Assembly: GCF_010993975.1 (NCBI RefSeq)
Contig: NZ_JAACZO010000043.1
Coordinates: 124,001 to 188,000 of the forward strand
Source: Halomonas faecis
GTDB taxonomy: Bacteria > Pseudomonadota > Gammaproteobacteria > Pseudomonadales > Halomonadaceae
DNA length: 64,000 nt
Direction: 5' to 3'
Shown: in pieces, positions 1-7,899 of the stretch
How the letters are laid out: each line of letters begins with the position of its first letter
Position numbering within the stretch: position 1 is the first letter of the stretch
Notes under the pieces: model-generated
The model's input: only the letters and a program-made list of their open reading frames with translations
Told to the model about the DNA's origin: nothing
Database searches by the model: none
Made by a program: the position numbers and the translations under genes

Positions 1-203
1 TCACGGAAACGCCGCAGGCGGGGTTCGCTCTGGCGGTGACTCTGTCGCAGAAAGGGGTAGCGACGACTCAGACCGATGGCGAGGTACGCCAGGCATTGCG
101 CCCCGAGTATGCCGAGGACGCCGATAGCCTGATTGCCGTATCCCAGGTCATTGCCACCCACTTCCAGACGGTCGCAGCTGCCAACGGCTACTGGCGCGAC
201 TGA
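1..203 (+). CDS. C-terminal end of an unidentified protein (partial)
   Basis: An open frame runs in from the left edge (codons in phase with base 3) and ends at a TGA at 201-203, giving about 66 residues that finish in NGYWRD. The piece is soluble in character, with a helical acidic stretch around RPEYAEDADSL. I do not recognise the family from this fragment. It points toward the leftward Yip1-like gene, and a hairpin at 240-265 lies between the two stops. The start and most of the protein are outside the window, so the role cannot be judged. Confidence 0.55.
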   Translation, partial: TETPQAGFALAVTLSQKGVATTQTDGEVRQALRPEYAEDADSLIAVSQVIATHFQTVAAANGYWRD

Positions 204-239
204 CCCGACAGGCGCGATAGACCGCCGTTCCACTGCAGT

Positions 240-265
240 GAGGCCCCGGCCATGACCGGGGCCTC
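240..265. terminator. Bidirectional terminator-like hairpin
   Basis: A perfect 10-bp stem (GAGGCCCCGG with CCGGGGCCTC) closes a 6-nt loop. It sits between the stop of the rightward partial gene and the stop of the leftward Yip1-like gene, as expected for a shared terminator. It lacks a clear T-run on either strand. Confidence 0.6.
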
Positions 266-291
266 GCTGCATCGTGGCCAAGCGTTGCGCC

Positions 292-858
292 TCAATACGC
301 CCAGACGATGGCCATCAGCAGCCCCCAGGCCAGCACCCCGGCGGCCATGATGGTGTAGGTGGCCGACATGGTCGTCACGTCGTTGTCGCTGCGCGCGCAC
401 AGCGCTTGAAGGCCGTGGTAGACCTGGCTGCAGGAGATGCCCAGTGCCACCAGCACCGCCAGGGCGTTGAGCAGCAGGCTGGGAATCAGCAGCACGATGG
501 CCGAAGACCACAGCGGCAGCGGCGCCAGGGCGGCCAGCAAATAGGCGTCTTGATAGCCGATCGACAGTTCGCGGGTGCCGTTGACCACGGCATGGATCAG
601 CCAGCCCATCACGCAGAAGGTGAGCAGCTCGGCCAGCAGCAAGATGGTGGTGATGAAGCGCCATTCGCGCTCGCCGAAGCCGGCCACGAAATCGTCGCCG
701 TAATGCGTACCGGCGTAGTAGAGCAGTACCGGCGGAAGCAGCGACATGGGCAGCACCAGGCACCAGGCCAGCACGGCGATCGAGGGCTTGCGACGCTGCA
801 ACTCCTTCCAGCCCGCCTGGCGAGTGAAAGGCAGCTGAATCACGGTGATGGGGTTCAT
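292..858 (-). CDS. Yip1-family integral membrane protein
   Basis: The 188-residue protein is mostly hydrophobic, with about five membrane segments (roughly residues 28-48, 68-92, 105-125, 127-145 and 165-187) after a short cytoplasmic start. The layout and the SIGYQDAYLLAALAPLPLW region resemble the bacterial Yip1 domain (DUF1282-like) family, whose biochemical role is unknown. It is transcribed leftward, divergent from the marR gene, and the intergenic region holds a perfect palindrome that could be the MarR operator. A link with the denitrification genes further right is not shown. Family call is moderate; function is unknown. Confidence 0.65.
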   Translation of the reverse strand: MNPITVIQLPFTRQAGWKELQRRKPSIAVLAWCLVLPMSLLPPVLLYYAGTHYGDDFVAGFGEREWRFITTILLLAELLTFCVMGWLIHAVVNGTRELSIGYQDAYLLAALAPLPLWSSAIVLLIPSLLLNALAVLVALGISCSQVYHGLQALCARSDNDVTTMSATYTIMAAGVLAWGLLMAIVWAY

Positions 859-891
859 GGTGGTTTCCTGTTTCGTCGGGGGCAGTGTAAA

Positions 892-908
892 ATATCATAG
901 CATGATAT
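892..908. promoter_or_regulatory. Candidate MarR operator (17-bp palindrome)
   Basis: The sequence ATATCAT-AGC-ATGATAT is a perfect 7-bp inverted repeat with a 3-nt spacer. It lies 34 bp upstream of the leftward membrane gene and 67 bp upstream of marR. Its size and position are typical of a MarR-family site controlling a divergent pair; the pairing with this regulator is inferred. Confidence 0.6.
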
Positions 909-974
909 GATTAATTTCTAGGCGCTGCTGCCTGGCCTGTCAAGGTAGCCAGAACCCCAGCATCGGAGCCGCCC

Positions 975-1388
975 ATGAGTGACGACGCCCTGAGCAAGCA
1001 GGATTTCGAACGGCTCTCGCACTTCCGCTATCGACTGCGCTGCTTTCTGCGCGCCAGCGAGGACATCTGCCAGCGGCACGGCTTGACCGCGCTGCAGTAC
1101 CAATTGCTGTTGCACTTGAAAGGCTTCGCCGAGCGCGAGTGGGCCACGGTTGGCGAGCTCGCCGAGCGGCTGCAGGCCAAGCACCACGGTACGGTGATGC
1201 TGGTCGATCGCTGCGCACAACTGGGCTTGGTAGAGCGCCGCCCCGGACGCCATGACCGCAGACGCAGCGAGGTGCATCTGCTGCCCAAGGGAGAGCGGCT
1301 GGTCGAGGCGGTCGCCGGACTGCACCAGCCGGAGCTGCGCCACCTGCAGGAGGAGTTCCAACTGCCTGGGTGGCCCGACTTATCGTGA
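975..1388 (+). CDS. MarR-family transcriptional regulator
   Basis: The 137-residue protein has the MarR winged-helix layout. An N-terminal dimer helix precedes a helix-turn-helix around residues 55-85 (WATVGELAERLQAKHHGTV), then the wing with the family-typical basic stretch RRPGRHDRRRSEVHL, and a C-terminal dimerisation helix. MarR proteins usually repress their own gene and a divergent neighbour, releasing on ligand binding. Here the neighbour is the Yip1-like membrane gene, and the palindrome at 892-908 is the likely operator. ATG 975 is preceded by GGAG. The ligand cannot be predicted. The next gene is the P450 at 1517, in the same direction but 128 bp away with its own possible promoter. 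Confidence 0.85.
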   Translation: MSDDALSKQDFERLSHFRYRLRCFLRASEDICQRHGLTALQYQLLLHLKGFAEREWATVGELAERLQAKHHGTVMLVDRCAQLGLVERRPGRHDRRRSEVHLLPKGERLVEAVAGLHQPELRHLQEEFQLPGWPDLS

Positions 1389-1440
1389 TCGTCATGGGCT
1401 CGTCTTTCCCGTTCCGGGCAAACGCCTGAATTTGTGGCAA

Positions 1441-1454
1441 GTGACATGCATCAA
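1441..1454. promoter_or_regulatory. Weak FNR/DNR-like box upstream of P450 gene
   Basis: GTGAC-ATGC-ATCAA resembles the DNR form TTGAC-N4-ATCAA with one mismatch, or the FNR form TTGAT-N4-ATCAA with two. It is centred about 69 bp before the P450 start codon at 1517, a spacing that would suit activation. It is weaker than the boxes at nirC/nirD and norC, so the call is tentative. Confidence 0.4.
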
Positions 1455-1516
1455 TACGGCTTTGGCCGACTTCTGGTTTCCTGTGATCCTCTGCAGACAC
1501 CCGTTAAGGAGTGACG

Positions 1517-2674
1517 ATGAGCGAGACCCCGCAACCCGACTGGGATCCGCGCGCCGAGTTCGTACAGCGCGATCAGATCGCCGCCTACGATGCCATGCGC
1601 AGTCGCTGCCCAGTGGCCTACAGCGACTACCTGCAGTGGTCGCTGTTCCGTCATGCCGACGTCAAGCGCGTGCTCGAGGATCACGACACCTTCAGCAACG
1701 CGGCGAGCCGGCACCTCTCCGTGCCCAATGCCATGGATCCGCCCGAGCACACTCGCTTCCGGCGTCTCATCGAGCCCTATTTCGGCCCCGGACCCATGGC
1801 GGCGTTCGAGCCGCGTTGTCGTGAGATCGCCGAGAGTCTGGTGGCCCGCCTGCCCGAATCGGGCGAGATCGAGGCCATGGCCGAGCTGGGCCAGAATTTC
1901 GCTCTGGAGATCCAGTGCGCCTTCATGGGTTGGCCGACGAGCCTGCATGAGCCGCTGCGCGACTGGACGCGCCGCCAGCACGCCGCCACCCTGGCCGGCG
2001 ACCGTCAGGCGCTGGGCGAGCTGGCACTGGAGTTCGACGGGGTGATTCGCGACCTGCTGGAGTCCCGTCGCGCCGCTGGCGAGGCCGCGCCTGACGACGT
2101 CACCACCCGCATCATGAACGAAACCGTGGCGGGGCGAGCGCTCACCGATGAAGAGATCGTCAGCATCCTGCGCAACTGGACGGTGGGCGAGCTGGGCACC
2201 ATTTCGGCCAGCATCGGCATACTGATGGGCTATCTCGCTGCTCATCCCGAGCTCCAGGCACGACTGCGGGAGTCGCCCGGGCTGCTGCCGGCGGCCATCG
2301 ACGAGATCCTGCGCATCGATGCGCCGCTGATGTCCAACCGTCGACGCACCACGCGGGCGGTGGAGATCGGCGGGCGACGCATTCCCGCCGGTGAGCGGCT
2401 GACCATCCTGTGGGGCTCGGCCAACCGCGACGAGGCAGTGTTCGGCGACCCGGACGCGTTCCGCCTCGACCGCGATCCCGGGGACAACCTGCTCTACGGT
2501 GCCGGCGTTCACGTCTGCCCCGGCGCACCGCTGGCACGCATGGAGCTCGAGCTGTTCATGGAGGCGCTGCTGGCCCATACCGTGCATCTGTCACCGGTGC
2601 CGGACAAACCGGCCGTACGCGCCAAGTTCCCGGCCGGCGGCTATTCTGCGGTGCCGCTGAGGGTAATGCGCTGA
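1517..2674 (+). CDS. Cytochrome P450 of unknown substrate, with denitrification genes
   Basis: The 385-residue soluble P450 has the heme-thiolate loop YGAGVHVCPGAPLAR (Cys about residue 334, Tyr replacing the usual first Phe), the ExxR helix (EILR), the meander ANRDEAVFGDPDAF, and the early DPPEHTRFRRL motif. In the I helix (TVGELGTIS) the threonine of the oxygen-activation pair is kept, but by alignment with P450cam the acid before it is glycine. Fungal P450 NO reductase also lacks this acid. ATG 1517 follows AAGGA by 6 nt and is preferred to GTG 1511. The gene converges on nirF across a 13-bp-stem terminator, and a weak DNR-like box lies upstream. It may be a classical monooxygenase or peroxygenase, or a NO- or heme-related enzyme; only the fold is certain. 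Confidence 0.9.
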   Translation: MSETPQPDWDPRAEFVQRDQIAAYDAMRSRCPVAYSDYLQWSLFRHADVKRVLEDHDTFSNAASRHLSVPNAMDPPEHTRFRRLIEPYFGPGPMAAFEPRCREIAESLVARLPESGEIEAMAELGQNFALEIQCAFMGWPTSLHEPLRDWTRRQHAATLAGDRQALGELALEFDGVIRDLLESRRAAGEAAPDDVTTRIMNETVAGRALTDEEIVSILRNWTVGELGTISASIGILMGYLAAHPELQARLRESPGLLPAAIDEILRIDAPLMSNRRRTTRAVEIGGRRIPAGERLTILWGSANRDEAVFGDPDAFRLDRDPGDNLLYGAGVHVCPGAPLARMELELFMEALLAHTVHLSPVPDKPAVRAKFPAGGYSAVPLRVMR

Positions 2675-2709
2675 GGCCGATGAGCATCACGCAGCGGCGA
2701 TCCCAACAG

Positions 2710-2738
2710 CAGGGCCCGGGTCGATGACCCGGGCCCTG
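2710..2738. terminator. Bidirectional terminator between P450 and nirF
   Basis: A perfect 13-bp GC-rich stem (CAGGGCCCGGGTC paired with its complement) closes a GAT loop. It lies in the 80-bp gap between the convergent stops of the P450 gene and nirF. The rightward side is followed by GCGTTTGCC, a weak T-containing tail. Confidence 0.75.
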
Positions 2739-2754
2739 GCGTTTGCCGGCGCGC

Positions 2755-3975
2755 TTACAGACCGATGCGATGTGCCCGGTAGGTGAAGAACACGCCGCTG
2801 GGCGATTCGGCCTCGAGAGTGGCCAGCTTCTCGAAGGTGCGGGTGTCGTAGACGGTGACGGTATCGCTGTCGCGGGCCGAGATCCAGATGTGCTCGCCGC
2901 GCGGCGTGAACTCCTTGTGCAGCACCGAATCGCCGGGCGAGAGGGTCTCGATCACTTCGTGAGTCCGGCTGTCGATGACCTGCACCGCGTCGTTGTCGGG
3001 GTGGGCGAAGGTGACCCACACCTGGCGTTCGTCGGGGCGGCTCATCACGAAGATCGGCTGACCCTGCACCTCGATGCGGTCGGTCAGCGACCAGTCGTCG
3101 GTGTCGGCGACGAGCACCTCGTGGCGTCCTACCGCCGGGAAGAAGGCCTGGTCGCCGGCCATGGCCCAGCCTTCCAGATGCGGCATCTTGTAGACCGGCA
3201 GGCGCTCCTCGCCGCGGCCGTAGTCGGGCAGGATGCGCTGCACGCCTTTCTCGGGGTGCCACAGGTCGAGCAGCGCCATGCCGTCCTCGCCGAACAGCCC
3301 CGCTATGTAGTAACGGCCGTTGGCGGTGATCAGGGCGTCGTAGGGCTGGCTGCCGATGTCGCGGTACTTGGTCACCTCCGGCGCGTCGCCGCTCATGTCC
3401 AGCACCCAGATCTGGTTCGCCTCGAAGAGGCTGAACACGAAGCGGTTACCGGGGGCGTCCACCACGCCCACCACCTTGGCCTGGGCGGTTTCGCCTTCGT
3501 CCGTTTCATAGTCGGCGGGTACGTCGGCGACCAGCTCCAGCGTTTCGGCATCGAACACCTTGACGCCGCCGGGCTCGTAGTTGCCCACCGCGACGTAGCG
3601 GCCGTCCTGGGAGATGGCGCCGCCGATGCTGTTGCCGGACTGGATGACACGCCCATCGATCTCGCCGGTGAGCAGGTCGAGGCGCGTGAGCCCGCCGTCG
3701 CGGCCGAACACGAAGGCATGGCGGGCGTCACGACTGAACTTCACCGAGGCGTGAGAGAGGTCGCCGAAGCCGTCGACATGCTGCAGTACGGTCTTCTCGG
3801 TGGTGTCGACCAGCGCTACGCTGCCGGTGGCGCGCTCGATCACCACGCCGAGATCGCCAGTGCCGCGCAGTGACGGGGTATCGTCGCCACTGGCATCGGC
3901 CAGCGCCGGAGTGGCCGCCAGCAGTGCCAGGCCAGCAGCGACGAGCAGGGTCTTGAGCGAAGCGGTAATGGGCAT
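2755..3975 (-). CDS. nirF: NirF, heme d1 biosynthesis protein
   Basis: The 406-residue protein starts at ATG 3975, which follows AGGAG. It has a Sec-type signal peptide (SLKTLLVAAGLALLAATPALA) and then an eight-bladed propeller-like sequence beginning LRGTGDLGVVIERATGSV and ending TYRAHRIGL, both hallmarks of NirF. NirF is related to the d1 domain of NirS and NirN and acts in the periplasm in a late step of heme d1 assembly. No lipobox cysteine follows the signal, so this form should be soluble rather than lipid-anchored as reported for Pseudomonas aeruginosa. It lies 44 bp downstream of nirC in a leftward pair divergent from nirD, and the promoter carries a DNR-type box at 4446-4459. Confidence 0.93.
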   Translation of the reverse strand: MPITASLKTLLVAAGLALLAATPALADASGDDTPSLRGTGDLGVVIERATGSVALVDTTEKTVLQHVDGFGDLSHASVKFSRDARHAFVFGRDGGLTRLDLLTGEIDGRVIQSGNSIGGAISQDGRYVAVGNYEPGGVKVFDAETLELVADVPADYETDEGETAQAKVVGVVDAPGNRFVFSLFEANQIWVLDMSGDAPEVTKYRDIGSQPYDALITANGRYYIAGLFGEDGMALLDLWHPEKGVQRILPDYGRGEERLPVYKMPHLEGWAMAGDQAFFPAVGRHEVLVADTDDWSLTDRIEVQGQPIFVMSRPDERQVWVTFAHPDNDAVQVIDSRTHEVIETLSPGDSVLHKEFTPRGEHIWISARDSDTVTVYDTRTFEKLATLEAESPSGVFFTYRAHRIGL

Positions 3976-4019
3976 CGGGTCTCTCCTGGTTGGCCGGATT
4001 GGCCTGTTGCGGCGCAGGG

Positions 4020-4364
4020 TCACTCCTGCGAATCCACCGTATCAAGGGGGTTATCGGTCTGCAGGTGCTCGGCGATCCAGCGTGCGTCGGCCTCATCGAT
4101 CAGCGCTCCCCACCCCGGCATGGCGGTGCCGGGAATGCCGCTGAGGATGAGGTGGCTGAGCGCTTCGACGCTGTATTCGTTCATGCGGTCGCGGGGTAGG
4201 GCAGGGCCCAGCCCGCCGCGCAGCGTCATGCCGTGGCAGGAGCCGCAATCCTGGTAGAGCAGCGTCTCCAGTTCGGCCTGGCGTTCGGCGTCGGGGGCCT
4301 GCGGTTCCGCCTGGGCCACCAGCGGTATCAGGAGAGCGCAGAGCAGCAGGGGCAGCAAGTGCAT
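4020..4364 (-). CDS. nirC: NirC, small periplasmic cytochrome c
   Basis: The 114-residue protein has a signal peptide (residues 1-19, ending AQA), a single heme c site CGSCH at residues 40-44 and a likely axial Met at 82 (TAMPGWG), followed by helix ARWIAEHL. This matches NirC, which donates electrons to NirS and is tied to heme d1 maturation. It is first in the leftward nirC-nirF pair. The promoter lies in the 255-bp divergent region shared with nirD; the box at 4446-4459 is centred 88 bp from this start, compatible with class II activation from a start site near 4411. Other small c551/c552-type cytochromes look similar, but the nirF/nirD context decides the name. Confidence 0.88.
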   Translation of the reverse strand: MHLLPLLLCALLIPLVAQAEPQAPDAERQAELETLLYQDCGSCHGMTLRGGLGPALPRDRMNEYSVEALSHLILSGIPGTAMPGWGALIDEADARWIAEHLQTDNPLDTVDSQE

Positions 4365-4445
4365 GGAAAGCCTCGCGATGCAGAATGGTCTGAGCGTCGG
4401 CGAAGGACGCTCGAGCGAGTGTCCCGCCGGCGCGGAGGCGTTGCT

Positions 4446-4459
4446 TTGACCGGCGTCAA
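4446..4459. promoter_or_regulatory. DNR/FNR box for nirCF
   Basis: TTGAC-CGGC-GTCAA has perfect inverted 5-bp arms with a 4-nt spacer, the DNR/Anr-type core. It lies 82 bp upstream of nirC and, with the second box at 4517, provides one activator site for each direction of the divergent nir promoter. The DNR-type protein encoded at 39166 is the likely binder. Confidence 0.85.
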
Positions 4460-4516
4460 TGGCAGTGGGGTTTGTCGTGTCGCGCCTGTGGAAAAGTCAT
4501 ATGGAGGATACCTCTT

Positions 4517-4530
4517 TTGACCTGTGTCAA
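4517..4530. promoter_or_regulatory. DNR/FNR box for nirDLGHJEN
   Basis: TTGAC-CTGT-GTCAA is a second site with perfect inverted arms, centred about 97 bp upstream of the nirD start codon. It is 71 bp from the nirC-side box. Position and sequence indicate anaerobic/NO activation of the rightward heme d1 operon. Confidence 0.85.
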
Positions 4531-4619
4531 CGGCAGCGGCGATCATCGCTTCCCGAGTGAATGTGGCATGTAAGATACCACTGAGCCAGATCATTCCACT
4601 CGACCCCGGTGACTGCCCA

Positions 4620-5093
4620 ATGGTCGCACTCGATGCCCTCGACCGACACCTCATCGACGCCTATCAGCGCGACCTCCCGTTGTGCGAACGCCCCTTTGCG
4701 GCCATGGCCGAGCGGCTCGGGGTGAGCGAAGCGGCGGTGCTGTCGCGGCTCGAACGTCTGGCCGCCGAAGGTGTGTTGAGTCGAGTGGGCCCGGTGTTCG
4801 ACCACGCCCGGGCCGGGGCCAGTCTGCTGGCTGCCGTGGCCGTGCCGGAGGCCGAACGCGATACCGTTGCGGCACGTATCAGCGACTACGCCGGGGTGAA
4901 CCACAACTACGCCCGTGAGCACCGCTACAACCTGTGGTTCGTGATGACGGCGGCAGACGAGTCGCAGCTCGACGCCCGACTCGATGCCCTGGAAGCCGAG
5001 CTGGGCCGTCCGGTGCTGCGCTTGCCCATGCTCGAGGCGTTCCACATCGACCTCGGCTTTCCCATTCCCTGGTACGAGCTGGAGGGCGTATGA
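4620..5093 (+). CDS. nirD: NirD, siroheme decarboxylase subunit (AsnC/Lrp-like)
   Basis: The 157-residue protein has an Lrp/AsnC-type winged helix (about residues 1-60) followed by a RAM-like domain with HNYAREHRYNLWFVM, a motif that recurs in its three neighbours. NirD, NirL, NirG and NirH together decarboxylate the acetate side chains of siroheme to give 12,18-didecarboxysiroheme, the second stage of heme d1 synthesis in the cytoplasm. It is the first gene of the rightward operon; the promoter has the box at 4517-4530. ATG 4620 is chosen because homology begins at DALDRHLIDAYQRDLPL, and the upstream in-frame region contains the promoter. The stop overlaps the nirL start (ATGA). Confidence 0.9.
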   Translation: MVALDALDRHLIDAYQRDLPLCERPFAAMAERLGVSEAAVLSRLERLAAEGVLSRVGPVFDHARAGASLLAAVAVPEAERDTVAARISDYAGVNHNYAREHRYNLWFVMTAADESQLDARLDALEAELGRPVLRLPMLEAFHIDLGFPIPWYELEGV

Positions 5094-5617
5094 GCGATAT
5101 CGTGTCTCGCCAGGCGGCCGAGCGCCAGCTGCGCGCCCGGCTCGAGCAAGGTTTGCCACTCACGGCGCGTCCGTGGCAGGCGTTGGCCGAGCAGTGCGGG
5201 CTCTCCGAGGGCGAGGTGCTGGCCTGCGTCGAGCGCTGGCAGGCCGAGGGTCTGATCAAGCGCCTGGGCCTGGTGGTGCGCCACCGTGCCCTGGGTATCG
5301 ACGCCAACGCTATGGTGGTGTGGGACGTGCCCGATGGCTCCGTGGGCGAGCTGGGTCAGCGGTTGGCCGCTGAGCCGGCCGTCACGCTCTGCTATCGGCG
5401 TCCGCGGCGCCCCGACTGGCCCTACAACCTGTTCTGCATGATCCACGGCACCCGCCGCGAGCAGGTCGAAGCCCAGCTTGCCGACATCGTCGTCCGCCAG
5501 GGCCTAGAGGCCATCCCCCATAGCGTGCTGTTCAGTCACCGGGCCTACAAGCAGTGTGGCGGCCGCTTTACCCAAGAGGAATCGAGCCATGAGCGCCGAG
5601 CCCATCACCCGGCCTGA
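5090..5617 (+). CDS. nirL: NirL, siroheme decarboxylase subunit
   Basis: The 175-residue protein belongs to the same AsnC/Lrp-like decarboxylase family. An N-terminal winged helix (LEQGLPLTARPWQALAEQ) precedes a ligand-binding domain with CYRRPRRPDWPYNLFCMIHG. The RRP..WPYNLF form separates the L/H type from the D/G type (HNYxREH..NMWFV), so alternation of the two types along the operon supports NirD-L-G-H order. The start codon overlaps the nirD stop in ATGA, so the two are probably translationally coupled. The C-terminus runs 29 nt past the start of nirG. Confidence 0.88.
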   Translation: MSDIVSRQAAERQLRARLEQGLPLTARPWQALAEQCGLSEGEVLACVERWQAEGLIKRLGLVVRHRALGIDANAMVVWDVPDGSVGELGQRLAAEPAVTLCYRRPRRPDWPYNLFCMIHGTRREQVEAQLADIVVRQGLEAIPHSVLFSHRAYKQCGGRFTQEESSHERRAHHPA

Positions 5618-6071
5618 GCCAGCCACGCTGGATGCCGCCGATCGACGTATCGTCAACCGCCTGCAGGATGGGTTGCCGCTGGTGGCGGCGCCCTATGCTG
5701 CCGTAGCGGCCGAGCTGGAACTCTCCGAGGGCGAACTGCTCTACCGCCTCGAGCGGCTGCTGGAGAGCGGCGTGCTGAGCCGTTTCGGACCGATGTATCA
5801 CGCCGAGCGGCTGGGCGGGGGCCTGACCCTGGCCGCACTGGCGGTGCCTGAACCCGATTACCCGCGGATAACCGAGCTCGTCAACGCATTTCCCGAAGTG
5901 GCACATAACTATCGCCGCGAGCATCGGCTCAACATGTGGTTCGTGCTGGCTACCGAAACGCCGATGCGCATCGATGAGGTGGTCGCCGAGATCGAGGCGG
6001 CTACGGGCCTGCCCGTCTACAACATGCCCAAGCAGGAGGAATTCCATGTCCGTCTCCACCTGCCCGTCTGA
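5589..6071 (+). CDS. nirG: NirG, siroheme decarboxylase subunit
   Basis: The 160-residue protein has the same two-domain layout as NirD: a winged helix near DAADRRIVNRLQDGLPLV, then a domain with HNYRREHRLNMWFVLATE. It ends in FHVRLHLPV. It would pair with the L/H-type subunits in siroheme side-chain decarboxylation. ATG 5589 lies inside the end of nirL, preceded by AGAGGAATC, and its own end overlaps nirH by 26 nt, so the block nirDLGH is tightly coupled. Confidence 0.88.
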   Translation: MSAEPITRPEPATLDAADRRIVNRLQDGLPLVAAPYAAVAAELELSEGELLYRLERLLESGVLSRFGPMYHAERLGGGLTLAALAVPEPDYPRITELVNAFPEVAHNYRREHRLNMWFVLATETPMRIDEVVAEIEAATGLPVYNMPKQEEFHVRLHLPV

Positions 6072-6606
6072 AACCGAGGTGAGCAACCCTCCCCGGCAGG
6101 ACGGGCTGGATGTCCTCGACCGGGCCATCGTAGTGGCCACCCAGGCCGGTTTGCCGCTGGTTCCCGATCCGTGGCGCGCCGTGGGCGAGCCGCTCGGACT
6201 GTCGGGCGAGGCGGTGCGCGAGCGCATGGTGCGCATGCTGGCGACCGGGATCATCCGCCGCGTGGCTGCGGTGCCCAACCACTATCGCCTGGGCTACGTG
6301 GCCAATGGCATGACGGTGTGGGACGTGGACGATGCGCACGTCGACCGGCTGGGTCGCGAAGTGGCGACGCTGCCCGGCGTCAGCCATTGCTACCGCCGCC
6401 CGCGCCACCTGCCGGAATGGCCGTACAACCTGTTCGTGATGCTGCATGGACGAACCCGCGAGGAGGTGGAGCAGCAGGCCGCACGGCTACGTGAGCGTCT
6501 GGGTGCGGCCTGCCGCGACCATCGCATCCTCTACAGCTCGCGCATTCTCAAGAAGACCGGGCTGCGCCTGGCCGGCCGCTCCGACCGGCAGGGCCAGTCG
6601 CGCTAG
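6046..6606 (+). CDS. nirH: NirH, siroheme decarboxylase subunit
   Basis: The 186-residue protein is the fourth AsnC/Lrp-like member. A short variable N-terminus is followed by the winged helix (LDVLDRAIVVATQAGLPLV) and a domain with CYRRPRHLPEWPYNLFVMLHG, the L/H-type motif. ATG 6046 is preceded by a strong AGGAGGA 5 nt away, inside the end of nirG. It completes the siroheme decarboxylase set. nirJ follows after 26 bp with its own GAGGAG ribosome site. Confidence 0.88.
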   Translation: MSVSTCPSETEVSNPPRQDGLDVLDRAIVVATQAGLPLVPDPWRAVGEPLGLSGEAVRERMVRMLATGIIRRVAAVPNHYRLGYVANGMTVWDVDDAHVDRLGREVATLPGVSHCYRRPRHLPEWPYNLFVMLHGRTREEVEQQAARLRERLGAACRDHRILYSSRILKKTGLRLAGRSDRQGQSR

Positions 6607-6632
6607 ACGCTGCCGCTTTCGAGGAGAGTCTC

Positions 6633-7832
6633 ATGTTCCGAGTCACCCGCTACATCAAGTCCCTGGTCGAACCGACCCCAGTGCCGCCGGCCCACAAGCC
6701 ACCCGGCCCGGTGGTGATCTGGAACCTGATCCGGCGTTGCAATCTCACCTGCAAGCACTGCTATACCACCTCGGCGGACATCGACTTCGCCGGCGAGCTA
6801 TCCACCGAGGAAGCCATGGCAGTGCTCGACGACCTGCACCGCTTTCGCGTGCCGGCACTCATCCTCTCGGGGGGCGAGCCGCTGATGCGCCCCGATATCT
6901 TCGACCTGTCGCGCCGCGCCCGGGCGCTGGGCATCTACACCGGCCTGTCCACCAACGGCACCCTGATCACCGAAGACAACATCGATGAGATCGCCGACGT
7001 CGGCTACGACTACGTGGGCATCAGCATCGACGGACTGGAGGCCACTCACGACGTCATCCGTCAGCGCCAGGGGGCGTTCCGCGAGTCGATGCATGCCGTC
7101 AAGCTATGCAAGGAGCGCGGCATCAAGGTGGGGCTGCGCTTCACCCTGACCCGTGAGAACTACGAGCAGCTCGGCGATATTCTGGCGCTGCTCGACGAGC
7201 ACGACGTCGACAAGTTCTATCTCTCGCACCTCAACTACGGCGGTCGCGGGCGGCGCCACAGCAAGCAGGATGCCTGGCACCAGATGACCCGCGATGCCAT
7301 GACGCGGCTGTTCGATCACTGCCGCAGCGAACTCGAGCGTGGCATCGAACGCGAGTACGTCACCGGCAACAACGACGCCGACGGTCCCTTCCTGCTGATG
7401 TGGGCGCGTGAACACTTCCCCGAGCAGGCGGATGCCCTGGAACAGCGCTTGCTGAACTGGGGGGGTAACGCCTCCGGCGAGTACATCGCCAACATCGACA
7501 ATCTGGGCCACGTCCACCCGGATACCTTCTGGTGGGACCACGACCTGGGCAACGTTCGGGAACGCCCCTTCTCGGCGATCTGGCGCGATACCACCGACCC
7601 GCTGATGCGTGGCTTCCGGCAGCGCCCGCGGCCGCTCAAGGGGCGCTGCGCCGAGTGCGGCTTTCTGGCCATCTGCAACGGCAATACCCGGGTGCGCGCC
7701 TGGAAGGTAAGCGGAGATCCCTGGGAGGAGGATCCCGGCTGCTATCTCAGCAACCCGGAGATCGGCGTTGCCGAGGGGAGCGCACGTCGCGTGGCCGCGC
7801 CCTACGATGCCATTCAGGCCATCGAGCTATAG
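6633..7832 (+). CDS. nirJ: NirJ, radical SAM heme d1 synthase
   Basis: The 399-residue radical SAM enzyme carries the CxxxCxxC cluster at Cys36, Cys40 and Cys43 (CNLTCKHC), the GGEP motif (SGGEPLMRPD), and a C-terminal SPASM-like cysteine region (CAECGFLAICNGN and a later DPGCY) for an extra Fe-S centre. NirJ replaces the propionate groups of didecarboxysiroheme with oxo groups during heme d1 synthesis. Length and position after nirDLGH match the family. It is the fifth gene of the operon, with 67 bp before nirE and no clear hairpin in between. Confidence 0.93.
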   Translation: MFRVTRYIKSLVEPTPVPPAHKPPGPVVIWNLIRRCNLTCKHCYTTSADIDFAGELSTEEAMAVLDDLHRFRVPALILSGGEPLMRPDIFDLSRRARALGIYTGLSTNGTLITEDNIDEIADVGYDYVGISIDGLEATHDVIRQRQGAFRESMHAVKLCKERGIKVGLRFTLTRENYEQLGDILALLDEHDVDKFYLSHLNYGGRGRRHSKQDAWHQMTRDAMTRLFDHCRSELERGIEREYVTGNNDADGPFLLMWAREHFPEQADALEQRLLNWGGNASGEYIANIDNLGHVHPDTFWWDHDLGNVRERPFSAIWRDTTDPLMRGFRQRPRPLKGRCAECGFLAICNGNTRVRAWKVSGDPWEEDPGCYLSNPEIGVAEGSARRVAAPYDAIQAIEL

Positions 7833-7899
7833 CTGCGCCATAACATGACACAAGACCGACCAGACAAGACCGCGTTGACGCTTCGGGGAGAGGCCGACC

